Of a DNA stretch of 64,000 bases, positions 17,110 through 25,255 are shown in pieces. Origin of the DNA: Cellulomonas humilata (GTDB lineage Bacteria; Actinomycetota; Actinomycetes; Actinomycetales; Cellulomonadaceae); assembly GCF_030814415.1 (NCBI RefSeq), contig NZ_JAUSVB010000005.1, positions 62,001-126,000 of the forward strand, written 5' to 3'. Below the pieces are notes generated by a model. That model did no database searches and was not told the origin of the DNA. It saw only the letters and a program-made list of their open reading frames with translations. The position numbers were made by a program, and so were the translations under genes. How positions within the stretch are numbered: position 1 is the stretch's first letter; every line of letters begins with the position of its first letter.

Positions 17110-19473
17110 ATGACCACCGCACCTGCTCGCGCCCCCCAGACCGACACCGTCGACGTCGCGGCCGCGACACCCGACCAGGAGCAGCCGTTCGCGGAGCTGG
17201 GCCTGAAGCCGGACGAGTACCAGCGCATCCGCGACATCCTCGGCCGCCGCCCCACGGCCGCCGAGCTGGCCATGTACTCGGTCATGTGGTCGGAGCACTG
17301 CTCGTACAAGTCGAGCAAGAACCACCTGCGCCAGTTCGGCGACAAGACCACCGACGCCATGAAGGAGCACCTGCTCGTCGGCATCGGCGAGAACGCCGGC
17401 GTCGTGGACATCGGTGACGGCTGGGCGGTGACGTTCAAGGTCGAGTCGCACAACCACCCGTCGTACGTCGAGCCGTACCAGGGCGCGGCCACGGGCGTCG
17501 GCGGCATCGTGCGCGACATCATCTCGATGGGCGCCCGTCCGGTCGCGGTCATGGACCAGCTGCGCTTCGGCGCCGTCGACCACCCCGACACCGCACGCGT
17601 GGTGCACGGCGTCGTGGCCGGCGTCGGTGGCTACGGCAACTCCCTCGGACTGCCCAACATCGGCGGCGAGCTGGTGTTCGACGCCTCCTACCAGGGCAAC
17701 CCGCTGGTCAACGCGCTGTGCCTCGGCGTCCTGCGGCACGAGGACATCCACCTGGCCAACGCCTCGGGCGCGGGCAACAAGGTGGTCCTGTTCGGTGCGC
17801 GCACGGGTGGCGACGGCATCGGCGGCGCGTCGATCCTCGCGTCCGAGACCTTCGACGACACCAAGCCCTCCAAGCGTCCGTCGGTGCAGGTGGGCGACCC
17901 GTTCATGGAGAAGGTGCTCATCGAGTGCTGCCTCGAGCTCTACGCCGCGCGCGTGGTCGAGGGCATCCAGGACCTGGGCGCCGCCGGCATCTCCTGCGCG
18001 ACCAGCGAGCTGGCCTCCAACGGCGACGGCGGCATGCACGTCGACCTGGAGAACGTCCTGCTCCGTGACCCCTCCCTGACCGCCGGCGAGATCCTCATGT
18101 CGGAGTCGCAGGAGCGGATGATGGCCGTGGTCCGGCCCGACCAGCTCGACGCGTTCCTGGCCATCACCGGCAAGTGGGACGTCGAGACGGCCGTGATCGG
18201 CGAGGTCACCGGCACCGGGCGCCTCACCATCGACCACCACGGCCTGCGCATCGTCGACGTCGACCCGAAGACGGTCGCGCACGAGGGCCCGGTCTACGAC
18301 CGCCCGTACGCGCGGCCGGCGTGGCAGGACACGCTCAACGCGGACACCGTTGCCTCATTGCGGAAGCCGTCGACCAATGCCGAGCTCCGCGCCACGGTCC
18401 TGGAGCTGCTGGCCAGCCCCAACCTCGCGTCCAAGGCGTGGGTGACCAACCAGTACGACCGGTTCGTGCAGGGCAACACCGCGCTCGCGCAGCCCGACGA
18501 CTCCGGCGTGGTCCGCGTCGACGAGACCACCGGTCTCGGCGTCGCGCTGGCCACCGACGCCAACGGCCGCTACGCCAAGCTCGACCCGTACACCGGGGCC
18601 CAGCTGGCCCTGGCCGAGGCGTACCGGAACGTGGCGACGACGGGCGCTCGGCCGCTGGCCGTCACCGACTGCCTCAACTTCGGCAGCCCGGAGCACCCCG
18701 ACTCGATGTGGCAGCTGGTCGAGGCCATCCGCGGCCTGGCCGACGCGTGCCAGGTGCTCGAGGTCCCCGTCACCGGAGGCAACGTCTCGCTCTACAACGG
18801 CACGGGCGAGCCGGGCCTCATCGACTCCGCCATCCACCCGACCCCGGTGGTCGGCGTGCTGGGCGTCCTCGACGACGTCGCCGACGCCACGCCGTCGGGC
18901 TGGACGGCCCCCGGCCAGGCCGTCTACCTGCTGGGCACCACGCGCGCCGAGCTCGACGGGTCGGCCTGGGCCGACGTCGTGCACGGCCACCTCGGCGGGC
19001 TGCCGCCGGCCGTGGACCTCGACGCCGAGCGCCGGCTGGCCGAGGTGCTCGTCCGCGCCAGCCGCGACGAGCTCGTCGACGCCGCGCACGACCTGTCGGA
19101 AGGCGGCCTGGTCCAGGCGCTGATCGAGTCGAGCCTGCGGTTCGGCGTCGGCGTGCAGGTGTCGCTCGAGCCGATCTGCGCGCGCGACGGTGTCACGCCG
19201 TTCGAGGCGCTGTTCTCGGAGTCGACCGCCCGCGTGCTCGTCGCGGTCCCGCGCTCGGAGGAGGTCCGCCTGGTCGACCTCTGCACCGCGCGCGGCGTCC
19301 CGGCGCTGCGCCTGGGGGAGACCGCCGAGTCGTGCTCGCCGGGTGCCGGCACCCCGACCGACGCCGCCGACCACGTGCACGGCCCCGCGGTCGAGGTGCA
19401 GGGGGTGTTCACGCTGCCCCTGGCGGAGGCCCGCGAGGCCCACGAGGCGACGCTCCCGCACTACTTCGGCTGA
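17110..19473 (+). CDS. purL: Phosphoribosylformylglycinamidine synthase subunit PurL
   Basis: 787 residues, the small-PurL type that works with PurQ and PurS. It converts FGAR, ATP and glutamine-derived ammonia to FGAM in step four of purine synthesis. Family motifs: [16 protein letters not shown] with the catalytic His, [23 protein letters not shown], and the second AIR-synthase-like half with NVSLYN and DLSEGGL. ATG 17110 follows GAGGGAATCG, a fair ribosome binding site. PurQ/PurS are not in the window. Unlike a continuous pur cluster, purF lies 6.2 kb further on, separated by polysaccharidase and other genes. Confidence 0.97.
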   Translation: MTTAPARAPQTDTVDVAAATPDQEQPFAELGLKPDEYQRIRDILGRRPTAAELAMYSVMWSEHCSYKSSKNHLRQFGDKTTDAMKEHLLVGIGENAGVVDIGDGWAVTFKVESHNHPSYVEPYQGAATGVGGIVRDIISMGARPVAVMDQLRFGAVDHPDTARVVHGVVAGVGGYGNSLGLPNIGGELVFDASYQGNPLVNALCLGVLRHEDIHLANASGAGNKVVLFGARTGGDGIGGASILASETFDDTKPSKRPSVQVGDPFMEKVLIECCLELYAARVVEGIQDLGAAGISCATSELASNGDGGMHVDLENVLLRDPSLTAGEILMSESQERMMAVVRPDQLDAFLAITGKWDVETAVIGEVTGTGRLTIDHHGLRIVDVDPKTVAHEGPVYDRPYARPAWQDTLNADTVASLRKPSTNAELRATVLELLASPNLASKAWVTNQYDRFVQGNTALAQPDDSGVVRVDETTGLGVALATDANGRYAKLDPYTGAQLALAEAYRNVATTGARPLAVTDCLNFGSPEHPDSMWQLVEAIRGLADACQVLEVPVTGGNVSLYNGTGEPGLIDSAIHPTPVVGVLGVLDDVADATPSGWTAPGQAVYLLGTTRAELDGSAWADVVHGHLGGLPPAVDLDAERRLAEVLVRASRDELVDAAHDLSEGGLVQALIESSLRFGVGVQVSLEPICARDGVTPFEALFSESTARVLVAVPRSEEVRLVDLCTARGVPALRLGETAESCSPGAGTPTDAADHVHGPAVEVQGVFTLPLAEAREAHEATLPHYFG

Positions 19474-19494
19474 CCGCGCGCCGAGCGCGGGCGC

Positions 19495-19549
19495 CGAACC
19501 CGACGTGGGGGTCGTTCTGCGGCCGATGACGGCACCCATGTCGGGTTCG
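19495..19549. terminator. Long imperfect inverted repeat after purL
   Basis: CGAACCCGAC at the left and GTCGGGTTCG at the right pair perfectly, and the pairing extends imperfectly inward (GTGGG with CCCAT) around a loop of about 20 bases. Probably the purL terminator, though the large loop is unusual. Confidence 0.5.
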
Positions 19550-19566
19550 CTCCTCTGAAACAATGA

Positions 19567-19590
19567 GAAACCGCTTACCCGAATGGTTTC
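19567..19590. promoter_or_regulatory. Possible operator upstream of pectate lyase
   Basis: GAAACC and GGTTTC form an inverted repeat 12 bases apart, and the left half lies in AAACCGCTTA, which fits the AAnCGnTT core of LacI-type sites. It is about 97 bp before the pectate lyase start. No regulator is adjacent. Confidence 0.3.
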
Positions 19591-19686
19591 GCCGGGTAGG
19601 GGAGCCGATGTCCCAGGTGGACCCTGCCGTGACGGCGCCAGCACAGCGAAGTGCACCCCGGGCGCCGCACGAGAAGAGGACCTCCC

Positions 19687-21042
19687 ATGCGACTCACGAC
19701 CCGACGACGTACGGCGACGGCGGCGTTCACCTCCGCGGCGCTCGTCGCGATGGCAGGCGTCGGCGCGCTCCTGGCGGTACCCGCGCAGGCCGCGACCGGC
19801 TGCAAGGTCGAGTACAAGGTGACCAACCAGTGGCCGAGCGGCTTCGGTGGTGACGTCGTCGTCACCAACCTCGGGGACGCGGTCAGCAGCTGGAAGCTGG
19901 GCTGGTCGTTCGGGGCCGGCCAGCAGATCACGCAGGCCTGGGGCGGCACTGCGACGCAGTCCGGCGCGGCGGTCACGATCAGCAACGCCGGCTGGAACGG
20001 CTCGCTGTCCACGGGCGCGACCGCGCAGGTCGGCTTCAACGCGTCGTGGTCGGGCAGCAACCCGGTGCCCACGTCCTTCACGCTCAACGGCGTGACGTGC
20101 ACGGGCGGCACGACGAACCCGACGTCGAACCCCACCACCCCGCCGCCGACGAGCAACCCGACCACCCCGCCGCCCACGTCGAACCCGACCACTCCGCCGG
20201 CGACCGGTCTGGTCGGCTGGGCGTCGCAGAACGGTGGCACCAGTGGTGGTGGGTCGGCGGCGGCGACCACGGTGACCAGCTCGTCGGCGCTGGTCAGTGC
20301 CGCGTCGGGCACGGGTGCGGCGGTGGTGCGGGTCTCGGGCACGATCTCGTGCTCGGGGATGCTGGCGATCGGGTCGAACAAGACGATCCTGGGGGCCAGT
20401 GGCGCCAAGATCGTGGGCTGTGGTCTGAACATCAAGAACGCGAAGAACGTGATCGTGCGCAACCTGACGTTCGACGACTGGGACGACGACGCGATCAACG
20501 TCGAGACGTCCACGAACGTGTGGATCGACCGGAACACGTTCTTCACCGGGTACGACGGGTCGGTGGACACCAAGCGGGCCTCGGACTACGTGACGATCTC
20601 CTGGAACCACTTCGACGGTCAGGACAAGAACTCCCTGGTCGGGCACTCGGACGACAACGGGTCCCAGGACCGCGGCAAGCTGCGGGTGACGTATCACCAC
20701 AACTGGTTCGACGGCACCAACCAGCGCAACCCGCGGGTGCGGTTCGGTAACCCGGTGCACGTGTTCAACAACCTGTACAGCTCGGTCGGGTCGTACGGGG
20801 TGGCGTCCACGATGGAGGCCGGGGTGCTGGTCGAGGGCAACTACTTCGAGAACACCGACGACACGTTCCACCTCGGTGAGGGGTCCTCCCCGGCGGGTTC
20901 TCTGGTGGCGCGGAACAACCACTTCGTGGGCTCGTCGGCCGGGCAGACCGGCGGGTCGGTCAAGTCGATCCCGTACGCCTACTCGCTGGACACCGCGAGC
21001 TCGGTGAAGTCGATCGTGAGCTCGGGCGCCGGCGCACGCTGA
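19687..21042 (+). CDS. Secreted pectate lyase, PL1, with N-terminal CBM2
   Basis: 451 residues. Sec signal ends near VPAQA-AT. Residues about 37-138 are a cellulose-binding CBM2 (CKVEYKVTNQW to VTCTGG) with the terminal cysteine pair. A Pro/Thr/Asn linker with repeated NPTTPPPTS units follows, then a PL1 parallel beta-helix. Calcium-site acids are in GYDGSVDTKRASDYVTIS and the catalytic Arg region is RNPRVRFG. It cleaves polygalacturonate by beta-elimination, with the CBM anchoring it to cellulose in plant walls. The CBM2 is very like that of the CenA-like cellulase 2.6 kb away. Codon use shifts at the linker: the PL1 part favours GTG, GGT/GGG and AGT where the CBM favours C-ending codons. 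Confidence 0.93.
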   Translation: MRLTTRRRTATAAFTSAALVAMAGVGALLAVPAQAATGCKVEYKVTNQWPSGFGGDVVVTNLGDAVSSWKLGWSFGAGQQITQAWGGTATQSGAAVTISNAGWNGSLSTGATAQVGFNASWSGSNPVPTSFTLNGVTCTGGTTNPTSNPTTPPPTSNPTTPPPTSNPTTPPATGLVGWASQNGGTSGGGSAAATTVTSSSALVSAASGTGAAVVRVSGTISCSGMLAIGSNKTILGASGAKIVGCGLNIKNAKNVIVRNLTFDDWDDDAINVETSTNVWIDRNTFFTGYDGSVDTKRASDYVTISWNHFDGQDKNSLVGHSDDNGSQDRGKLRVTYHHNWFDGTNQRNPRVRFGNPVHVFNNLYSSVGSYGVASTMEAGVLVEGNYFENTDDTFHLGEGSSPAGSLVARNNHFVGSSAGQTGGSVKSIPYAYSLDTASSVKSIVSSGAGAR

Positions 21043-21057
21043 GCGCCTGCACCACGG

Positions 21058-21092
21058 ACGGCCCGCGACGGATCCACTCCGCCGCGGGCCGT
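21058..21092. terminator. Hairpin terminator after pectate lyase
   Basis: ACGGCCCGCG pairs with CGCGGGCCGT, extended inward by CGGA/TCCG across one mismatch, with a 5-base loop, 16 bases after the stop. No T run follows, as is common in high-GC actinobacteria. Confidence 0.75.
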
Positions 21093-21142
21093 CCCGCGTA
21101 TTTCCGTGGCTCCCGGACCGGCACGCTCCTACCGTCGAGGGC

Positions 21143-22153
21143 GTGATCGACCTCTTCCGTGTGGTGCGCGCCGACAAGGGCGCCGTGCTCGTGCTGCCCG
21201 CCGACGGTCTCGACGGCGCCCACGAGCCGCGCCGGGTCGCGCTGGACCGGGACGGACTGGTCGCCACGGAGGGTGGGGACCGGCTCGCGCCGACGGTGGG
21301 GGACTGGCTGCTGGTCGACGAGGCCGGTCCGAGCCTGCGCCCCCGGACCACAGCGCTGGTCCGCGACAGCGCGGGAGCCACCTCCCGGGTCCAGGCGCTG
21401 GCCGCCAACATCGACGTCGTGCTCGTGGTGGAGCACCTCGAGCCGGACCCGGACCTCGGGCGCATCGAGCGGATGCTCACGCTGGCCTGGCGCTCGGGGG
21501 CGACCCCGGTCGTCGTCCTGACGAAGGCCGACCTGGTCCCGGACCCCGACGGCATGACCGCCGAGGTCGAGGCGGTGGCCCTCGCGGTCGACGTCCACAC
21601 GGTCAGCGTCCCCACCGGCCGGGGGCTTGACGCCCTCCGGGCGCTGCTCGTCCCCGGCGCCACCCTCGTCGCCGTCGGCCCGTCGGGCGCGGGCAAGTCC
21701 ACCCTGGTCAACGCGCTGGCCGGCCGGGAGGTGATGGCCACGGGCGAGCGACGGGTCGACGGACGCGGTCGGCACACGACGACGCACCGCGAGCTGGTCC
21801 CGCTGGCGGGCGGCGCGATGCTCATCGACACGCCCGGCATCCGCGGGGTCGGTGTCGTCGCCGACGAGGACGCGCTGGACACCACCTTCGCGGACGTCGC
21901 CGAGCTGGCGGGGGCCTGCCGGTTCGCCGACTGCCACCACGCGGGCGAGCCGGGCTGCGCCATCCAGGCGGCGCTCGACAGCGGGGAGCTGGCGGAGCGC
22001 CGGTTCGACAGCTGGCGCCGGCTGGCGCGCGAGGCGGCGTACCAGGCGCGGAGGTCGGACGCGCGGCTGCGTGCCGAGGAGCGCGACCGGTGGAAGAAGG
22101 TCACCAAGGAGTACCAGCGGGGCCTGCGCGGACCCGGTCGGCCGCGCCCCTGA
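21143..22153 (+). CDS. rsgA: Ribosome small-subunit-dependent GTPase RsgA-like
   Basis: 336 residues with the circularly permuted GTPase order: G4 (LTKAD), then G1 (GPSGAGKST), G2 (HTTTHREL) and G3 (DTPGIRG). An N-terminal OB-like domain precedes and a zinc knuckle follows (CRFADCHHAGEPGC), then a basic C-terminal helix (RDRWKKVTKEYQRG). RsgA acts in late 30S maturation. GTG 21143 is taken because IDLFRVV follows and no ATG is near. It is a single gene between two secreted-hydrolase genes, with a terminator before it. GC bias and codon use match the housekeeping neighbours. Confidence 0.9.
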   Translation: MIDLFRVVRADKGAVLVLPADGLDGAHEPRRVALDRDGLVATEGGDRLAPTVGDWLLVDEAGPSLRPRTTALVRDSAGATSRVQALAANIDVVLVVEHLEPDPDLGRIERMLTLAWRSGATPVVVLTKADLVPDPDGMTAEVEAVALAVDVHTVSVPTGRGLDALRALLVPGATLVAVGPSGAGKSTLVNALAGREVMATGERRVDGRGRHTTTHRELVPLAGGAMLIDTPGIRGVGVVADEDALDTTFADVAELAGACRFADCHHAGEPGCAIQAALDSGELAERRFDSWRRLAREAAYQARRSDARLRAEERDRWKKVTKEYQRGLRGPGRPRP

Positions 22154-22190
22154 GGCGCGCGCGGAAGCGCATCGACGACCCGGATCGAGT

Positions 22191-22206
22191 ACCAAAACGT
22201 TTCGTA
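22191..22206. promoter_or_regulatory. Possible LacI-type operator before cenA
   Basis: ACCAAAACGTTTCGTA contains the perfect palindrome AAACGTTT centred on CG, the LacI-family pattern, 122 bp before the cellulase start. It is one of few AT-rich spots in the gap. Regulator not in the window. Confidence 0.4.
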
Positions 22207-22327
22207 TCCGGCCGAGCGCTCGCCAGACCTGAGGGCGGTCGGGTTTCCTCGTCGAGACCGGGGTGCGCCGCCGTCATCGCCGACGCGCGGCCCGCCCCGC
22301 CCAGACACAGACGTCCCGAGGAGACCC

Positions 22328-23689
22328 ATGCCCACCCGCAGATCCGCCACCGCGCTGCTCGCCGCCGCGGCCATCGCGGTCGGAGGCCTCACAGCCGCCG
22401 CGACCGCCGCGCAGGCCGCCCCCGGCTGCAAGGTCGAGTACAAGATCACGAACCAGTGGGGCGGCGGCTACGGCGCCGACGTCACGATCACCAACCTCGG
22501 TGACCCGGTCAGCTCCTGGAACGTCGGCTGGACGTTCACGGCCGGGCAGAAGATCACGCAGCTCTGGAACGGCAACGCGACCCAGAGCGGCTCGACGGTC
22601 TCCGTCGCGAGCCTCCCGTACAACGGCTCGCTCGGCACCAACGGGAAGACGAACTTCGGGTTCAACGGGTCGTGGAGCGGGTCCAACCCCGTGCCGGCCT
22701 CGTTCACGCTGAACGGCACCACCTGCACCGGCAGCACGCCGACGCAGACGCCGACCCCCACGCAGACGGCGACCCCGACGCCCACCCCGACGGTGACCGC
22801 GACCCCCACGCCGACACCGACCCCCACGCAGACGACGCCTCCGCAGCCGGCGGGCAACTTCTACGTCGACCCGACCACGCAGGCGTACCGCGCGTGGCAG
22901 TCGGCGGGTGGCTCCGACAAGGCGCTGCTCGAGAAGATCGCGCTGACGCCGCAGGCGTACTGGGTGGGCAACTGGGCCGACGCGTCGCACGCCCGGAGCG
23001 AGGTCGCCGACTACACCGGTCGCGCCGTCGCCGCGGGCAAGACGCCGATGCTCGTCGTCTACGCGATCCCCGGCCGCGACTGCGGCAACTACTCCGGCGG
23101 CGGAGTCGCCGAGTCCGCCTACGCGGCCTGGATCGACACCGTCGCGTCCGGCATCCAGGGCAAGCCCTACGTGATCCTCGAGCCCGACGCGCTCGCCATG
23201 CTGGGCGACTGCAGCGGCCAGGGCGATCGGGTCGGCTTCCTCAAGTACGCGGCGAAGGCGTTGACCCTCAAGGGCGCCCGCGTCTACATCGACGCCGGCC
23301 ACTCGGCGTGGCTGCCCGTCAGCACGGCCGTGAGCCGCCTCAACCAGGTCGGCTTCGAGTACGCGGTCGGTTTCGCGCTGAACACGTCGAACTACCAGAC
23401 CACCGCGGCGTCGAAGTCGTACGGCCAGCAGATCTCGCAGCAGCTGGGCGGCAAGAAGTTCGTCATCGACACCTCCCGCAACGGCAACGGCTCCAACGGC
23501 CAGTGGTGCAACCCGAGCGGCCGCGCGCTGGGCGAGAAGCCGACGCTCGTGAACGACGGGTCCGGTCTCGACGCCCTCCTGTGGGTCAAGCTGCCCGGCG
23601 AGTCCGACGGCACCTGCAACGGCGGCCCGTCCGCCGGTGCCTGGTTCCAGAGCATGGCCCTGGAGCTGGCCCGCAACGCGCACTGGTGA
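22328..23689 (+). CDS. cenA: Secreted endo-beta-1,4-glucanase, GH6, with CBM2 (CenA-like)
   Basis: 453 residues. Signal peptide MPTRRSATALLAAAAIAVGG ends near AAQA-AP. Residues about 32-135 are CBM2 (CKVEYKITNQW to TTCTGST, disulfide-linked ends, surface Trp). A Thr-Pro linker of about 45 residues follows, then a GH6 domain beginning NFYVDPTTQAYRAWQ. GH6 motifs: VVYAIPGRDCGNYSGGG, and VILEPDALAML holding the catalytic acid. Inverting endoglucanase on amorphous cellulose. Domain order, linker type and long identical runs match C. fimi CenA as I remember it, the strongest taxonomic hint in the window. Possible LacI site 122 bp upstream. Transcription probably ends at a hairpin inside the convergent trpS 3' end. 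Confidence 0.96.
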   Translation: MPTRRSATALLAAAAIAVGGLTAAATAAQAAPGCKVEYKITNQWGGGYGADVTITNLGDPVSSWNVGWTFTAGQKITQLWNGNATQSGSTVSVASLPYNGSLGTNGKTNFGFNGSWSGSNPVPASFTLNGTTCTGSTPTQTPTPTQTATPTPTPTVTATPTPTPTPTQTTPPQPAGNFYVDPTTQAYRAWQSAGGSDKALLEKIALTPQAYWVGNWADASHARSEVADYTGRAVAAGKTPMLVVYAIPGRDCGNYSGGGVAESAYAAWIDTVASGIQGKPYVILEPDALAMLGDCSGQGDRVGFLKYAAKALTLKGARVYIDAGHSAWLPVSTAVSRLNQVGFEYAVGFALNTSNYQTTAASKSYGQQISQQLGGKKFVIDTSRNGNGSNGQWCNPSGRALGEKPTLVNDGSGLDALLWVKLPGESDGTCNGGPSAGAWFQSMALELARNAHW

Positions 23690-23696
23690 CCACCCT

Positions 23697-24671
23697 TCAG
23701 CAGTAGGTCATCCCCATGAGCTCGCGGACGTCACGAAGAGTGGCGTCCGCGAGCTCGTTCGCGCGTGCGTTCCCCTGCGCCAGGATGTCGGCCACCAGCC
23801 CGGGCTCGGCGGCGAACAGGGCGCGGCGGGCCCGCAGGGGAGCCAGGTGCTCGACGAGCGCGTCGGCGACCACGGCCTTGAGGCGGCCCGCGCCGCCGGA
23901 CCCGATCTCGTCGGCGATCGTCTCCGGCGCGGCGCCCGTGCACAGCGACGCGAGCAGCAGCAGGTTGGCCACCTCGGGTCGCGACGACGGGTCGTAGGTG
24001 ATCACCCGGTCCGAGTCGGTCTTCGCGGACCGGATCGCACGGACCGTCTCGTCGGCGCTCGCCCGCAGCGCGATGCCGTTGCCGTTGCTCTTGCTCATCT
24101 TGCGGCCGTCGGTCCCCAGGACCACGGGAGCCTCGGACAGCACGGGCTCCGGCTCGGTGAAGCACGGTCCGTATCGCTGGGTGAACCGCCGTGCGATCGT
24201 CCGCGTCAGCTCCAGGTGCGGCAGCTGGTCCCGGCCCACCGGCACGACGTCCGCGTGGCAGAACAGGATGTCGGCCGCCTGGTGCACGGGGTAGGTGAGA
24301 AGCAGCCCGGACATCGACCGGCCGGAGTCGGCGAGCTCCTGCTTGACGGTCGGGTTCCGTTCCAGCTCCGCGACGCTGACCAGCGAGAGGAACGGCAGCA
24401 TCAGCTGGTGCAGGGCGGGCACCGCGCTGTGCGTGAAGATCGTCGCGGTGTCGGGGTCGATACCTGCGGCCAGGTAGTCGAGGACGATCTCGCGCACGTT
24501 TCCGGCCACGTCACCCGTGACCTCGCGGTCGGTGATCACCTGGTAGTCGGCGAGCACGAGCATCGTCTCGACGCCCGAGCGCTGCAGGCGCACCCGGTTG
24601 GCGACCGTCCCGAACAGGTGGCCGATGTGCAGCGGGCCGGTGGGGCGCTCGCCGGTAAGCATGCGGGTCAT
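23697..24671 (-). CDS. trpS: Tryptophanyl-tRNA synthetase, probably auxiliary/indolmycin-resistant type
   Basis: 324 residues, class I synthetase. HIGH-type motif in TGPLHIGHLFG, KMSKS in GRKMSKSNGN, and the tryptophan-pocket region around ADYQVITDREV. It charges tRNA-Trp. The GERPTGPLHIGHL start resembles the inducible, indolmycin-resistant TrpRS of Streptomyces rather than the housekeeping GxxPTGxxHLGNY type; that subfamily call is from memory. ATG 24671 follows AAGGAG at seven bases. Upstream lies a leader ORF with a Trp codon and competing hairpins, so control by Trp-tRNA charging is expected. Stop is 8 bp from the convergent cenA stop, and a cenA terminator hairpin lies inside its last codons. 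Confidence 0.95.
   Translation of the reverse strand: MTRMLTGERPTGPLHIGHLFGTVANRVRLQRSGVETMLVLADYQVITDREVTGDVAGNVREIVLDYLAAGIDPDTATIFTHSAVPALHQLMLPFLSLVSVAELERNPTVKQELADSGRSMSGLLLTYPVHQAADILFCHADVVPVGRDQLPHLELTRTIARRFTQRYGPCFTEPEPVLSEAPVVLGTDGRKMSKSNGNGIALRASADETVRAIRSAKTDSDRVITYDPSSRPEVANLLLLASLCTGAAPETIADEIGSGGAGRLKAVVADALVEHLAPLRARRALFAAEPGLVADILAQGNARANELADATLRDVRELMGMTYC
23718..23756. terminator. Terminator hairpin inside trpS 3' coding region
   Basis: GAGCTCGCGGACG and CGTCCGCGAGCTC pair perfectly (13 bp), with three more inner pairs around a GAAGA loop. It begins 28 bases after the cenA stop, so it can end cenA transcription although it lies within trpS codons. Confidence 0.7.
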
Positions 24672-24719
24672 GAGATGCTCCTTCTTCGGGGGAGCAGCGC
24701 ACGTGCCCGGAGACAGCGA

Positions 24720-24752
24720 TGCCCCCGCAGCCGCGTGAGCAGCTCGGGGGCA
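24720..24752 (-). terminator. Attenuator terminator before trpS
   Basis: Eight-bp stem TGCCCCCG/CGGGGGCA with three further pairs beyond a bulge and a roughly 10-base loop. No U run follows. It competes with the antiterminator pairing described for the trpS leader. Confidence 0.6.
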
Positions 24753-24771
24753 GGACGACCGCGGGCTGCGT

Positions 24772-24804
24772 CTAGAGCAGCCGGCGCCAGGTCGTCGAGG
24801 ACAT
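24772..24804 (-). CDS. trpS leader peptide, 10 residues, one Trp
   Basis: ATG TCC TCG ACG ACC TGG CGC CGG CTG CTC TAG encodes MSSTTWRRLL. It has no Shine-Dalgarno, but a TAGCCT -10 element ends 7 bases before the ATG, the spacing of leaderless actinobacterial transcripts. The single Trp codon lies just 3' of the GACGACC arm of hairpin A, and GGCTGC follows within the last codons. Its role would be to sense charged tRNA-Trp by ribosome stalling. Only one Trp codon is fewer than in classic trp leaders. Confidence 0.65.
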   Translation of the reverse strand: MSSTTWRRLL

Positions 24805-24811
24805 GGGGAGC

Positions 24812-24840
24812 AGGCTAGCCGACCAGGCAGAATCGGACCA
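24812..24840 (-). promoter_or_regulatory. Predicted leaderless trpS promoter
   Basis: -10 TAGCCT (24812-24817), 17-bp spacer, weak -35 TGGTCC (24835-24840). Transcription would start at or next to the A of the leader-peptide ATG. The -35 overlaps the start codon of the divergent gene. Confidence 0.45.
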
Positions 24841-25220
24841 TGCCCCCCCGTCGACGTACCGATCCCGCCGACGGGCGGGCCGCGCTCGCCGTCTGGCGGG
24901 CCGACCCCGAGGGCGTCCCGACGTCCGCGCGCCGGACCGCCGTCCGGTTCACCCTCGAGGAGCTGGCCGAGGTGGCGCCCGGCAACGCGGTCGAGGTGCG
25001 GGTGCCGCCGGACGGTGCCGTGCAGGCGGTGGAAGGACCTCGTCACACCCGAGGCACGCCGCCGAACGTGGTCGAGACCGACGCGCAGACCTGGCTCGCC
25101 CTGGCCACGGGTGCCCTGACCTGGGACTCCGCGGTGGCCGACGGGCGGATCCGCGCGTCCGGAGAGCGTGCCGACCTGCGCGAGTGGCTCCCGCTGCAGG
25201 CCGCCCGCCCCCGCGGCTGA
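24840..25220 (+). CDS. Sterol carrier family protein
   Basis: 126 residues, short and Arg-rich at the N-terminus (MPPRRRTDPADGRAAL). It carries a compact SCP2-like region: AVRFTLEELAEVAPGNAVEVRVPP, then ETDAQTWLALATGALTWDSAVADGRIRASGERADL. The last part fits the SCP2 sterol-carrier fold, in which a hydrophobic ligand binds. In actinobacteria this gene commonly lies just upstream of purF, as here. No lipid-binding role is shown for this type. ATG 24840 lies only 35 bp from the divergent trpS leader ATG, so their promoters overlap. Confidence 0.75.
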   Translation: MPPRRRTDPADGRAALAVWRADPEGVPTSARRTAVRFTLEELAEVAPGNAVEVRVPPDGAVQAVEGPRHTRGTPPNVVETDAQTWLALATGALTWDSAVADGRIRASGERADLREWLPLQAARPRG

Positions 25221-25255
25221 GCACCGCGCTGGGGCTGCTGACCTAGGATCACGGG

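Larger units (their letters stand above)
24672..24804 (-). promoter_or_regulatory. trpS leader with ribosome-mediated attenuator
   Basis: On the trpS strand: a leader ORF, then segments that can pair in two ways. Hairpin A: GACGACC with GGTCGTC (24790-24796/24754-24760) and GGCTGC with GCAGCC (24777-24782/24764-24769). Terminator: TGCCCCCG with CGGGGGCA (24745-24752/24720-24727), extended by AGC/GCT. Alternative: CGCAGCCCGCG (24760-24770) with CGCGGCTGCG (24726-24735), which breaks both others. A last stem GCTCC/GGAGC (24691-24695/24677-24681) holds the trpS Shine-Dalgarno. A ribosome stalled at the Trp codon would cover GGCTGC and free the antiterminator. Not a T-box: no AGGGTGG-type core is present. 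Confidence 0.72.

Noticed and set aside
19495..19549. Insertion-sequence terminal repeat
   Set aside because: Inverted repeat has no transposase, no target duplication and lies right after purL, as a terminator would.
17000..23700. Very long minus-strand frames opposite purL, rsgA and cenA
   Set aside because: They lack initiation signals and family motifs and consist of Arg/Gly/Val-rich noise; the plus-strand genes are certain.
24672..24804. T-box riboswitch before trpS
   Set aside because: No AGGGTGG/ACCGCG T-box core or specifier-loop architecture; a translated leader ORF with a Trp codon explains the region better.
24840..25220. Antisense coding on the minus strand opposite the sterol-carrier gene
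   Set aside because: Frames there are Arg/Pro-rich without start signals; this DNA serves as the trpS promoter and the plus-strand gene.
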